From Dendrolimus kikuchii (Eukaryota; Arthropoda; Insecta; Lepidoptera; Lasiocampidae), in contig CM034403.1 in NCBI GenBank assembly GCA_019925095.2, positions 7,817,690 through 7,881,689 of the forward strand: a stretch of DNA of 64,000 nucleotides. The letters are read 5' to 3'. The translations under genes were made by a program, and so were the position numbers. This document shows, piece by piece, positions 10,560-21,416 of this stretch. The notes beneath the pieces are model-generated. The model was not told the origin of the DNA, did no database searches, and saw only the letters and a program-made list of their open reading frames with translations. Position 1 is the first letter of the stretch. The number at the start of each line of letters is the position of its first letter.

Positions 10560-12530
10560 TAATATGTGAGAGTGATATGTTTAGGGTGTTACTTCTTCAG
10601 CCATGAATTACCACTTTGTCCTTTTTAGTAGGTATAAAATTACTTTCGTTAACGTGAATAAAGATAAAAAAACATTTTATACCGAAAAAAAGTGTCCACG
10701 GAATAAGTTCCCATTTTACCCAAATAGTTCCACTAAAGATTTCCTTTTTAGTACAGGTCTTAAGAGAAAAAGAAGGAATTATACATCTTTTAACTACTGC
10801 CAAAACGATCATTTCAAGTTTTAACTTTCCGTTCTAATCAATGTCGTCCGTTATATTACATTTAATTACACAATTTCCCCTGGGCTAGTAGATGTTTACG
10901 CCTCGTTTATCAAGTTATTAAATGTATGGAGCAAATGTTAAACAGCCGTGTAATAGAAACATAAAATTGCTCCGATAATAAAGTTTAAATTTTCTTAATT
11001 GACAACCATTCATTACACGGAACACGCTAGGATGTGACGTCAGAGTAGGGCTGTCCAGTAGCATGAGATTTTTAATTTAAGAAGGCAAACAAATTAATTG
11101 TATTTGGATTTTCAGTCCTGGAAACTGGCACCTTTAATCCAAGGCTTGTTTCTTATTCATCACTTCGTATATTTAAACCCACCACCCTCTTTCAAATTTG
11201 AGGTTGTTGACTGACGTGCTAGAAGGCAGTTCATTTCAATAAACAAAACATTTCGATTTTTTATCAGAAACCTCTTGTTAATAAACATTCAACTATTATT
11301 CATCTTTAACCAATATTATCCCTATGTTTTTGTAATAATTCTGTTTCGCGAAATATGATCCACCAAAAACTCTGTAAGCAGATGACGTAAATATCTACCT
11401 TATAATCAGGACTTCCTGCAATCCATGGACACCTACAAATCCGGACATTCTGTTGTTGTTTTCAATGTTATGCAATTCCTCCGATCTCATGGAAGCCTTG
11501 TTCTGTATATCATAATTCTTATACTACAATTATTTATATACAAAAGTATAATTCCACTGTTTGACGTTGCAGATATATTACCGGCCTTGGATTCTAAAGA
11601 TTAGAGCCACATTTACTGCTGAAATGGCTGCCAGACTGCCGTCTGGGCTCTTCTGGCAATGACCTGCATTCCACAGGCCGCATTGGCAAGAGCTGGATGA
11701 GGTTTTTACCAGAAGACACTGACAAGAAACACCTGCTTTAGAGCTTACAATTTAGTATTTCTTTCAAGAAGTTCTCTCTGATCCACCAAGTCTAATTAAG
11801 TATTACGTAAAGTCAAAAACTGCTTGAGCGCTTCATTGAAATGGGAAGTTTGAGAAGTGCGTCGGTAACTTACTAGAAGCCATTACTAAATAGCTACCAA
11901 GTCCAAACTATAATTACTGCCAAAACTTAAGATAACAAGCGTGAGTTTGTAAGTAGCAGATGAACCATCAGATAGTATGTGGTTTACGACATCAACCAAT
12001 AACATTAGCATAATTATACTATGAAGTGTGAATCCGTAGGCGCCAACGTCAAAGTTATTTCGTGGGAAAATAAGCAAGATGTTTATATTTTATTATTATT
12101 AGACATTCGAGGTAATAAATGGTTATTTGAAAAGTAAATCTTTACTAACATTTCTAATTTGTATTAGTTATTTATACTTAATTAAAACTACGGCTTATGG
12201 TTTTAGATGTCTTTTGAAATTAATTTTTATTTTGATGGTTATCAGTTACTTACAAAGTTTCCGGTTGTATAACTCTTGCAAAAGTACGAAATGTTGCCAC
12301 ATACAACTTAAGTTACAAATAATTTCTTAAAACAATAATTGAAGTGTGTGAGCCCGCTCTTAAACGTATAGTAAGCATAACAATACGACTGTGCGAACGG
12401 ACAAATAAACTGCCTCACACTCTAGCCTAAACTCTTGTGTAATTAATTACTTACTACGACCTAAAAAACAAATGTCCCATCTTCAAAAACATCGGACATT
12501 TTTTTCACATGTCCTGGTTTAATGACTTAA
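10560..12530. other. Repeat-poor AT-rich DNA
   Basis: No repeat family from this window was found here. A somewhat less AT-rich patch with an imperfect GCCAGAC/GTCTGGGC hairpin lies near 11,580-11,740. The open frames at 10,597-10,824 and 12,127-12,330 show no domain. Confidence 0.45.
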
Positions 12531-12533
12531 CAA

Positions 12534-12652
12534 ATGCCAGCACTACGTATGCGTAGTGATGTGCGAGCCGCGAGTACGCGGCCCGGTGCTCGCGGGCCGT
12601 GGGAACGGCGACAGTTGCTCGCGCCACCTGCCCGCGCGCCCGCTAAAAAACA
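12534..12652 (+). promoter_or_regulatory. CpG-rich island 1 with CGTGGGAACG (candidate CSL site)
   Basis: A sharply bounded CpG-rich patch in AT-rich DNA. It contains CGTGGGAACG at 12,598-12,607, flanked so that GCCGT-GGGA-ACGGC forms a small perfect hairpin. The 9-mer CGTGGGAAC fits the binding consensus of Suppressor of Hairless/CSL (YGTGRGAAM), the DNA-binding effector of Notch signalling. The left edge has a CACTACG/CGTAGTG hairpin (12,541-12,558), and its GCGTAGTGATGT recurs inverted beside island 2 (13,927-13,938). A regulatory role is inference. Confidence 0.4.
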
Positions 12653-13794
12653 TCATTCGAAAATTCAAATTCGGAATACGATTCTCTCGACCTTGGTATT
12701 TAAAGGTTTTTTTTTAAATTACATTTTTATGATGCTACTGCGCTATTTGCATTTTGACAGTTGTTATTAATTATGGCTTGTTCTTCTTGAATTTGTTATT
12801 AAAACACTACAATATTTAATGATTTAGTGTGGGATATATTAAATTACAGTTACAAGATCACTTGTAGTTACCAGTTAATTTTTAAACTTCTATTTGACAT
12901 AAATACGTACATTGATTTATGCTAATTATTAATCACCCGTGATTTACGATTCAATCAATATAAGCAATTAGCTAGTATTTATGTTTTCTCGTTACAGAAT
13001 TTTAATTTTTACTGTAAATTATTTGTAATGATTTTTATTTAAATTAGGCAATTTTAATTTCATGTGTAATTCACATATAATTTTCATACTTAATATACAG
13101 ATTCTGCGTCTTCTAATATACTTCTGGTAGTACAAGTGTTGACTCATCAAAATAACTAAAATGTAAATAACCCATGTATGATTCCCGGCAAGGTAAATTT
13201 CTTAAATCTTCCTAATTTACTCTAATCTGAGAATTTGAGTGTAATATTATTACTTTTATCAGCACACATAATGATGTAAATGAGTTAGCACTGGTTTTGG
13301 TTGACTTTTAGCACCCTTTATAAAAATATTTTACTTTCGTTTATGATTGCGATATCGTAAAGTCATTGCTCTCTGTTATTACGCAATGTGAATTAATTAT
13401 GTGTTTAGTACTAGTTTATTAGACTTTGATTACTTTGATGAACTAAATAAAATTAACATCACACAGAGACTTCCAATGGAAAGAGACATGTCATCACCAC
13501 CCTTAATAAGTCTATTTAGGATTTCGATAATTAAGTCATTTAGGTACATAATATATCTTACCTATCAGAATTTAAGTAAATCTCTAAAAATGCCCAAGAA
13601 AGTGGTATTTCACATAAATATTTCCTCATTATAACACTAAAAAACACTAAAGCCACCCAAGAAACAACCAAAAAATGACCGTCATCCAAACTAAAATTCC
13701 AAAAACCAGTAAGCATGCATTATACCGGTCCCTTATCTCTATTTACGGGAGAGCATCATCCCGTAGATCCGCTAAGTCCAAGAAAGTTTTTTAT
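12653..13794. other. AT-rich spacer between islands 1 and 2
   Basis: Very AT-rich with no recognised repeat. A 77-codon frame at 13,401-13,634 shows no domain. Confidence 0.45.
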
Positions 13795-13940
13795 GCACGT
13801 GTCACCGTTGTTGATCAGCCGTAAGTGCGCCTCGCGCGGGCCATATGTCGCGTGGATCGTGGGAACGGATCCCGCGTAACGCAATGTGCGCGCTCCTATC
13901 AACTGTCGTCACTAGTTCACAACGCTACATCACTACGCGT
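13795..13940 (+). promoter_or_regulatory. CpG-rich island 2 with CGTGGGAACG
   Basis: CGTGGGAACG lies at 13,858-13,867 on the + strand, inside CGCGCGGG- and GTGCGCGC-rich sequence. The island is bounded on the right by ACATCACTACGC (13,927-13,938), the exact reverse complement of the 12-mer bounding island 1. CAACTGT near 13,900 likewise mirrors ACAGTTG at 12,611-12,617. The motif itself keeps the same orientation in both islands, so this is not a simple inverted duplication. Confidence 0.4.
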
Positions 13941-14298
13941 TTGAAATTCGAATTTCGAACCCCTTGCACAGGGTCGGCTTTCAAATTCAATATTTTTTTC
14001 TTCTTTCGTTAATAAAAATCAATGTATAAGGAATTGTAAAGCTTGTGCCTTTGGGTTTATTTTAAATAATTATAAAGAAATCTGACGTAAGTTCTTTTAA
14101 TGCACACGCCTCTTATTGATTAAAATGAATAATACATAATTATTATGATTACTTTCAAAATAAGTATAAAAGAAATGTTGCCATTTCTTGTTAAAATTAA
14201 TAATAAGTTTTCAAGTATTTATTCAAAAAAACATTTAATTAATGATATTACGCCAATAATCGACAAACATACACATTATATCATTCCAAGCTAAGCAA

Positions 14299-14445
14299 CC
14301 TACGCTTATGTTACGGATCATACACATCGGACCAGTCTGGGGCCAATCCCAGAGACACCCACACCATAGCAAATAACGGAAAGTTAGTTTACATAGCTTA
14401 CGCTGTCAGCAATCGAATCCGGAGTCTCGAATCCGAAGCCGTCAA
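14299..14445 (-). mobile_element. tRNA-derived SINE (ATT-tail family), degenerate copy
   Basis: The minus-strand reading matches the 44,938-45,200 SINE: a GATTCCGGATTCG-like B-box region, a block equivalent to 'TTATTTGCTATGGTGTGGGTG', then the ACGCTTATGTTAC-like tail on the left. Promoter boxes are decayed. Confidence 0.55.
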
Positions 14446-14674
14446 ATGATACTTATTTCATGTAAATTAATTTTACATTGCATGACATGTATTATAATTA
14501 CTTAGAATGAATGTTTATAAAAATATGATATTATTGCCAGTGGTTATCTTCCCATAAGCATAATAAAACGTATATCTTGTTTTTATGTGGCAGATATAAA
14601 AACCGTTTACAACCGCTTCTTCTCGCTTGTCGCACAAATATCACCTTTATAATGGCAAAAAAAAAAGAAAAGAT

Positions 14675-14775
14675 CGAGGGCATTCGAGGGGTAAGACATG
14701 CGCGCAACTGGCGCGAGAGATCGTGGGAACGCGACCAGTTTTCAAATATAGAACGACTTAGAAAAGGTGCAATTC
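14675..14775 (+). promoter_or_regulatory. CpG-rich island 3 with CGTGGGAACG
   Basis: CGTGGGAACG (14,722-14,731) sits in a short GCGC-rich patch, preceded by CGAGGGG (14,685-14,691) and followed by AAAAGGTGCAATTCC about 30 bases on. Island 4 has the same order (CGAGGGGCGAAG, motif, AAAAAGTGCAATTAT). This suggests the two modules, 921 bp apart, are related. Confidence 0.4.
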
Positions 14776-15186
14776 CTTTTTGTTTGTTTTTTTATGTTTC
14801 TGGCCATACGTTATTTCGAATGGGTTTTGAAATTGGAACCACTTAATGTTTTGATTATAGTTGCATAGATGACACATTTTACATATTATAGTAAATTTAA
14901 AACAATTTGCGTATAAAAGAACAAGGTTTAAAATACCTTCATATTATCTTATAAAATTCCATTATATATCAGTCCACTAATTCACTCGTTAAACAAATGA
15001 CGTCACAACTTGCTATGCTCGTAAAAATCTAGATAGTTTCGACGTGTTGTGAGATTATAAAAAGTATCTGAATTGATTCGACTGTTAACTACACTATTCG
15101 AAATATTTTTTGTTTGAATATAGTTTACTATAATTAATTTGTATGTATGGGTGTGTGGTAATCAATAAAGAGTCGAATGAACTGTC

Positions 15187-15216
15187 GGTAAGATATAGGT
15201 ACCGGCCATATATGGC
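15187..15216. mobile_element. MITE terminal fragment
   Basis: GGTAAGATATAGGTACCGGC followed by CATATA is one terminus of the MITE family at 9493-9620. The other end is missing. Confidence 0.5.
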
Positions 15217-15234
15217 GGCCACTAATTAAAAAAA

Positions 15235-15237
<3 letters not shown>

Positions 15238-15278
<41 letters not shown>
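15238..15278. repeat. (TA)n microsatellite
   Basis: A pure TA run of about 20 units just downstream of the MITE terminus. Confidence 0.95.
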
Positions 15279-15279
<1 letters not shown>

Positions 15280-15394
15280 TTATTTAACTAAAGTATTGTG
15301 TAGCTGCTAATAACAATCTATGTTATGTGCAATCATATTCCTGGTCAATTCCATCCAAATACCTACATCTAGTATTTTCGGGGAAAATGATTCT

Positions 15395-15475
15395 GACATA
15401 CATAGACAGATCGACGGACATGTTTTCATACGGATTCCGTTTTAACCAAAATGGCTACAAGACCCTAAAAAGTAA
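15395..15475 (+). repeat. Dispersed-repeat relic (GGATTCCGTTTT ... GACCCTAAAAAG)
   Basis: The GACAGATCGACGGACA block followed by a GGATTCCGTTTT box and GACCCTAAAAAG resembles a repeat common in moth and butterfly DNA. The 97-codon frame 15,327-15,620 crosses it and is not supported as a gene. Confidence 0.35.
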
Positions 15476-15609
15476 AACCGTGTACAAAAAGGCCTATCCA
15501 ATAAAATTTCCCAATGTGAATCAATTCACTTTTCACAAACTCCACACTTTAACCCTAGTTACGTGCATCTGCCATCACAAAAGAAACCCCCGCATTATAG
15601 CAGCACGTA

Positions 15610-15760
15610 TTTTTTCTTGACCTCGTCGACCGAGGGGCGAAGCGTGGGAACGATCTTGCGCAATCCCCCACTTCCTTGGCCATATGCGACAGAAAAAAGT
15701 GCAATTATTTATTCCCCTCGAAGAAAAGGGAGTTGTGAGAACGTGACCTAACAATGCGCT
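15610..15760 (+). promoter_or_regulatory. CpG-rich island 4 with CGTGGGAACG and TGTGAGAACG
   Basis: CGTGGGAACG lies at 15,643-15,652. A second site, TGTGAGAACG (15,734-15,743), also fits YGTGRGAAM in the same orientation, 91 bp downstream. The flanks resemble island 3 (CGAGGGG before, GTGCAATT after). Two same-strand candidate sites in one island are what a real CSL-responsive element might show, but there is no functional evidence. Confidence 0.4.
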
Positions 15761-15769
15761 TCCTGGCTT

Positions 15770-17395
15770 ACGATATTATACCAAGAAAACTCATTATCGC
15801 TCTTATAGTACAAACCATATGGACTAAATTCAGATACATTAATCTATTGCTTCGATATTTTAAAATAATTTTTTAATAGTTACTTTGATATCAAAATATT
15901 TTATAAAAAGATCTTTATGTGTATATTAATAAGGCAGTTTTTACTAAGGCAATATCGAGTGGTATGTTGTTTTTCTCGAATATAAGGATAGTTTCTTCAA
16001 TGTAGAATAATGCACGGTGTGTGTATTGAATGGCATTACGCGTGACCTTTCGATAAGCGATTGTATGAAAATGATAATCGATCTCGCTCCGTTAACTGTA
16101 CGATTATGCGAGTTTCTCGCTTTGTATACGCGTAGCCAGCGGGCAACATTGTTGCAATATTTTCTTTTATTTTTTGTGAATTGGTTTTTTATTTTCATTT
16201 TGTTAGTGGCCAGTTGTTTATATGAGAATAAAAGAATTAAGACTTCTGATATATTGTTAAAAAGGACAATTAAAGTATACTATCCAAGGAGATCTGTAAT
16301 TTACATATCGACGCCTCTGTGTTATTATATTATTATTATATTCTTGACCTAGATATTTCTGCAACTTTTTATAATTTCCAATACACAATTTGCGATTATA
16401 TTCATGGAAATACTGAATTGGCTCTGGTTTTTAAGATTTTTAGAATGAGTATGAGCGTAAAGTTACAAATTCTCCACAGCTACATGGTTTAGATTTCCTG
16501 ATAATCTTGATAATTTGAGTGTGGAACAATGCGACCTCTTATACCAAGACCTAACTGTTGAGCAGTGAATCCAGAATACGAGAAACTCAAATTTAACAGA
16601 AATAAATAATTTATATTTTTTGGACAGTTCGAAAAGTTAGTTCCGTGCAACAAAAATGTCATGAGGACATTTTTCAAAAGTAACAATAGGAAAATGTGAT
16701 AATTTCATACGTGGATCCAGTATCCACTCACAGCTAATTAATGTGATATAAAAAAAATCACTAATAGTACATTGCTGGATTATTGCATTGGAGCGTCGAC
16801 ATACTAGCGGCTCGCTATGGGGGCCGCTCATAAAATTTCCTATCAATTAATAAGTACGTTTGAAGGAGCAAATTGCTGATCTTTATTTTCCATAGGCAAT
16901 AAGTCATAACATTGATATCGTGTACTATATACTCTCATTCTCTCTCCGTCCCCTGCCTCTTGTAAACTCGATTGATTCGATTTGATTATATTAAAATTAT
17001 ATCTCACACTCTCTTCATTATACTTTTTCGGTAATAAATTAATAGTTTTTACTTGTTTTGGCAAGCACAATACATCGTCAAAGGCCTAACAAAAAATGAA
17101 TGACACAAACACTCACTTATAATATAATTTCAGATACTAGGTTTTGAAATTGTGCAGCTAACTAGTTTAATTAATGTTAGATTGCTAACTAAATGGTCGT
17201 ATAGGTGATAAGCCGTTAGACGTGCAATACTGGCGTTGCAGGTACTTATTCCGTGAGATATCGCGATGTACGTGACACTTGCTGGGTATTATCGGTGCAT
17301 CATTAACTTAAAAACCTGTCGCTAGTTTTATCCTTATAAGGCTACGGGTTAAGGAAGTTCACAAATGGTATAATTTATAAAAGCCAAAATGGTAT
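15770..17395. other. Repeat-poor DNA with unrecognised frames
   Basis: The longest frame is 16,017-16,352 (+, 111 codons). It contains a hydrophobic stretch around residues 50-70 (YFLLFFVNWFFIFILLVASC) but no recognisable family. The opposite strand is open for 84 codons over the same place. No splice-site or promoter pattern singles it out. Confidence 0.35.
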
Positions 17396-17399
17396 AGAA

Positions 17400-17700
17400 C
17401 AATGGTTCCCAAATTTGCTGGACCGCGACCCACCTAAAAATCTTCCGAATTCGGGGCTTATCGCTTGCCTGTGATGAAGAAAAAAACTATACGAACTGGG
17501 AACTATACGAATGAAGGACCGCTCAAATAACAAAAATCATTACAATTGAAATTTTACTATTATTAATTAAATAAAGGAATGCTATTACAATAAGAACATG
17601 GTATTTGTTTTCAATGTTTCGTCATTACAGTTTTTAGAATCCACGCCATATTCGTTCGCTTTCCACCAGTGGGTCGCAGACCATAGTTTGGGAAATGCTG
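17400..17700. mobile_element. hAT-like MITE
   Basis: The left end CAATGGTTCCCAAAT and the reverse complement of the right end, CAGCATTTCCCAAACT, are inverted termini. Subterminal blocks GACCGCGACCCACC and, reversed, TCTGCGACCCACTGG extend the match. Ends of the form CAnTGGTTCCCAAA are characteristic of hAT-family elements. Flanking 8-mers GTATAGAA (17,392-17,399) and GCGTAGAT (17,701-17,708) agree at 5 of 8 positions, consistent with a decayed 8-bp duplication. It is non-coding, 301 bp. Confidence 0.75.
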
Positions 17701-18414
17701 GCGTAGATAGATAAAAACCCCTTGGGAGACAGGCTTAAAGTAACAAAAAAATATATTGACAACTAGTAGTAGGTATATTGTGTTATAGTAGTATATACAG
17801 TCGCGATATGAAAAGGTTCGTAACCTTAGAGTCGACTTTTGCTTGCACGAGTAGAGGAAACAGTACTGCCAAAATTTTAATTAATATTACGATTATAAAA
17901 TATAAAAAAGTCAAAAAAAAATTGCAATGACAGAACTGAGACTAACAATAAGAAACAAAGAGGATATACTCACTATGCTAATCACAAATATACGGACCAA
18001 TAAACAGGTTTTACATCTCTAAACAGTCTTTAGACAAGATAGAAAATCAAACAACTTTGATGTTAGTAATTTTAAACTTTATTGTCAACATTTAAACATA
18101 ATTTTCTGTGGATCAATCCTTTTTTGTGGCTTAGTTTGAAAAGGTAACATGTGCTCGCGGAAGGTTAAATGAATCAATTTGAAAAGTGGCGAACCTTTTT
18201 ATACCACAACTGTACCTCTCTAGTTTCTTTTTTAAATAGCTGTATATTTTATAAAATTCTAATGTCTTTATATTTTATGAATAGATATATTCTATTAATT
18301 TAGCATACTTTTAGTTTTATGTGCATTCATTCATGACAATAAATATTTTTCTTTCTTTCTTGGAGTTTTATTATTTAAAGTATATTTTAGTATCTACACA
18401 GCGTATGGGAATCT

Positions 18415-18485
18415 TAAAAGCTGCGCACGCGCGTGACCCGCGCATGGCCCGCGCTGGGGTCACACACGCTCACACGCGCAACAAT
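18415..18485. other. CpG-rich patch without the 10-mer
   Basis: A GCGCACGCGCGTGACCCGCG-type patch flanked by AT-rich DNA, similar in character to the motif-bearing islands. It contains only ATGGGAATC (18,406-18,414) in place of CGTGGGAAC. Confidence 0.4.
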
Positions 18486-18685
18486 TTCACAGTAATGTGC
18501 TACAAACGCTGTACGACATTGTATATTTTATCATAGTTATGTTGGTGGTTAGTGTACCTACTTTCCCGTAAAGCTTGTACAAGGAGATTTGACAGGTTTC
18601 TATTTTGTTTCATTTATTATAACGTTAAACATATTATGTATGAGTTACATAATTAAAATTATCTCTTATGCCACTGCTATATTTG

Positions 18686-18776
18686 GATTAATTTTAGTGT
18701 CAGTCACTATGTCCAAATGCGACTTACTTATAGCGGTAATAATAACGTGACACAGTCACTAACACTAACATTATCC
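18686..18776. mobile_element. MITE-like inverted repeat
   Basis: The left arm (18,686-18,711, with AGTGTCAGTCACTATG) and the right arm (18,751-18,776, with CACAGTCACTAACACT) are inverted repeats over about 25 bp. A related sequence with AATGTTAGTGTTAGTGACTG lies at 54,906-54,925. Short, non-coding. Confidence 0.6.
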
Positions 18777-18789
18777 CAGGTGTAACTGG

Positions 18790-21055
18790 AACATTACTAA
18801 ACTAAGCAAAAAAATCTTTTAAAAAATTATAAAAGTTTTCAAAACTAAAAGTGTACAATTTAAAGTTCCAGTAATAAATACATTATTAAATGAAAAAAAT
18901 ATAATTAAATTATATCATTCGAATACATTTTTAAACGCTTTAAAGGAATTTTACATAAATATATATAACTCGATAAAATTATTATGTATTGATGCATCGG
19001 AATTTTTGTATATTTAAGAAGAATTAAAAGAGGTAATATAAGATGACGGTCACACAGTTAGTCAAATTTTAACAAGAAACAAATCTTTGATCAAAGTCTA
19101 AATTCTTAAATATTTATATCTATTGTTAAGATGCTTTAGTTCATCTTCCTATAAGAATGTACTAGAAACAATAATACGCATATGAAAAACTGTTTCCACA
19201 ATGCATACTTAATGCGAGGGTTCGAACCCGCGTAATTAATATGAAACAAAATACTAGACACCAGTTACATGGACACGTAATAATTATAATTAGCATCTAC
19301 GAATAACAATCGGCACTGCAATAAAATAATCAATCAAATTGCATCACAAGTTTCCTTTCAACTGATTGACATATGCAAATCGACTGGATGGTGTTATTCT
19401 TGACAACACTCGACTAAAATGACAGCCACAGCGGTTGAACACAAAAGCGCACTGACATTAAAACAACGTGTGGGCAAACTCCTTGATAGTTGCACCATCA
19501 CATGTTTTAATTATTGTTTGATCTGTTATGAATTGATAAATCCAAACTTGACAAAGCCTGTTTAACTGGCTTCGGTCTCTTTTGTGATCTTTTGCAATGA
19601 TCATGCTCTAAATACCTCATTTTCCTGCGCTTATTAATAAAGTACCTATCAATGTAATTTTGTGTGTAAAGTGAGTATCACTTTAAAAAAAAGTGACTTT
19701 CACCAAAAAAAACTTAACTGAAAAAAAGCTCCTAAATCTGACTAGATGACTTATTTATTTATTTAAGGCACACACATTATTATGTTACATTAAAAATCCT
19801 TTAATATAAAAGTTCTGATGTGTGGACCCATTAAAGGAGTGCACAGCATTTACAATTCGAATGTCAATTACTAGTATCTTAATTAATTAATGTCAATATT
19901 ATGCATGTGTCAAGTACAAATATAGTTAAAAGTTAATGAATGAATAATGTTGTCAAAATTAATAATGTAAAGCAAAAAAAAATAAAAAATGCAAAAAGAA
20001 TTAAATTAAAAATAAATATATAACTAAGTACAAGTGCAAACATGAACGGCCTATCAATTATTTTATGGTGACAACTGATGTCAACACTTTATTTTTAAAC
20101 CAATTATATGTTTTGTGAAAAATATCGAGATCATGACTTCACAAAAAAACACTTTGGCGCAAACAAGGTTTCATGCATAAAAATAATAGCTATAATTTTT
20201 TCACAAGAATTCATTTTTGTACAAGAATCAAAATGAAACTTTTGTGGAACATTCGTAATATTCATAGAATTCTGATTTGTCATAAGTAAATTTCGTCAAT
20301 TTATGTCTTCAAAAATTTACTAATGCGCAAGCAAGAACTACAGACCCCATATAAGCAGTCCCTTAAGGGGATATTTAATATATACTGTTCTAGCAGAACC
20401 TTCTGATAGATTTAAACTAGTTCCAAAAGATTATGCTAAATGTGAAGCAGTAAGAACTACCGTCTCCTGCCTAGCTGTCAATTACTATTTAGGAAGAAAT
20501 AAGACAGTAAGAGTAGATCTAAAACTTAGTGATATCTTTACAGATCTACTTATAATAATATTAAATAGTTCACAAAGAATACCAACAAGAATTTACCAAT
20601 CATACAATGAGATATTGAAGTGCTTCCTCATTACATATAAGAAGCCAACCAATTGATACATAAAAATCAACAGTAATTCCTGCTTTTAGATGTACACATA
20701 TTGCACCATCAAAATACTTATTATATTTCATAACGTTTCCTTAACTTAAATCAATGAACACTCGTAATTATAATATGTGATTACGTTGATTATCCAAAGC
20801 CACATGAAAGCTTAAAGCTATTTCATTAAAAACTTTATCGATGTTGAGTATTTTTAAAGATTTGTACGTAATAGCAATTTTTTTTTCCATAGTAATAGCT
20901 AATAATTTTCTATTTACGTAAATGACATGCTTTCCCTTAACTAAGTGCGCTAAGAGACTGCAACTTTAGAATCGTGATGCAAATCATGATTGGGCATTAC
21001 TCAACCGGCCAGTCTAAGAAAGAGTAACCATTTCCGCCACTTTCATTAATTTAAA
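18790..21055. other. AT-rich DNA, little recognised
   Basis: GAGGGTTCGAACCCGCG at 19,205-19,230 resembles a tRNA T-arm or B box but no folded tRNA surrounds it. Otherwise no repeat copies or coding frames were noticed. Confidence 0.45.
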
Positions 21056-21059
21056 ATCA

Positions 21060-21300
21060 TCATAGCGTTTTGCAATTGGTACGTGCTGTGCGGGCACTTT
21101 ATTTCATTGGCACGAGTGTCCGGAGTCGAATCACGCGCAACGCGCAGCGGGCGGGTGGCGTGAGGTCGGCGCGGTGCGACGGGGAGGGGGTGTCTGGCTC
21201 GAGCCCGCGCGACCGTGGGAACGCTCTGCCTTTAACGTGTCGCACGTGCTCGAGACGCGCTACCACAACCGCCGCGAGATAAAACGAGACGGAATGACTC
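21060..21300 (+). promoter_or_regulatory. CpG-rich island 5 with CGTGGGAACG; candidate promoter
   Basis: The largest CpG-rich block of the repeat-poor interval, about 240 bp. CGTGGGAACG lies at 21,214-21,223, and CACGTG lies in TCGCACGTGCTCG (about 21,240). It is followed by less GC-rich sequence that ends in a strong donor consensus at 21,417 (next entry). No TATA box was obvious. The frames on both strands (21,070-21,282 and 21,099-21,335) are by-products of stop-poor GC-rich sequence. Confidence 0.4.
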
Positions 21301-21416
21301 ATAACATAACCAAGTACAGTACCAAATGAAAGCAAAAAACATATAAGACAATAAAATAAGGAGAAGCAACGATAATTTGTGAGCGTACGAAATTCGTACC
21401 GCGAAAGGGTACAGAG
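21300..21416 (+). other. Candidate non-coding first exon ending at a splice donor
   Basis: ACAGAG|GTGAGTATT at 21,411-21,425 matches the donor consensus MAG|GTRAGT closely. Lying just downstream of the CpG-rich block, it could close a 5' untranslated exon on the + strand. The acceptor and downstream exon were not identified. A good donor alone is weak evidence. Confidence 0.25.

Noticed and set aside
15327..15620. 97-codon frame as a gene
   Set aside because: It crosses a dispersed-repeat relic (GACGGACA... GACCCTAAAAAG) and has no domain or splice context.
16017..16352. 111-codon + strand frame with a hydrophobic segment
   Set aside because: No recognisable family, an opposite-strand frame overlaps it, and there is no promoter, splice or polyadenylation context.
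19200..19235. Possible tRNA (GGTTCGAACCCGCG)
   Set aside because: Only a T-arm/B-box-like word is present. No acceptor, D or anticodon arms could be assembled on either strand. Probably a SINE scrap.
21070..21335. Overlapping arginine-rich frames on both strands
   Set aside because: These are by-products of stop-poor CpG-rich DNA. No domain is present.
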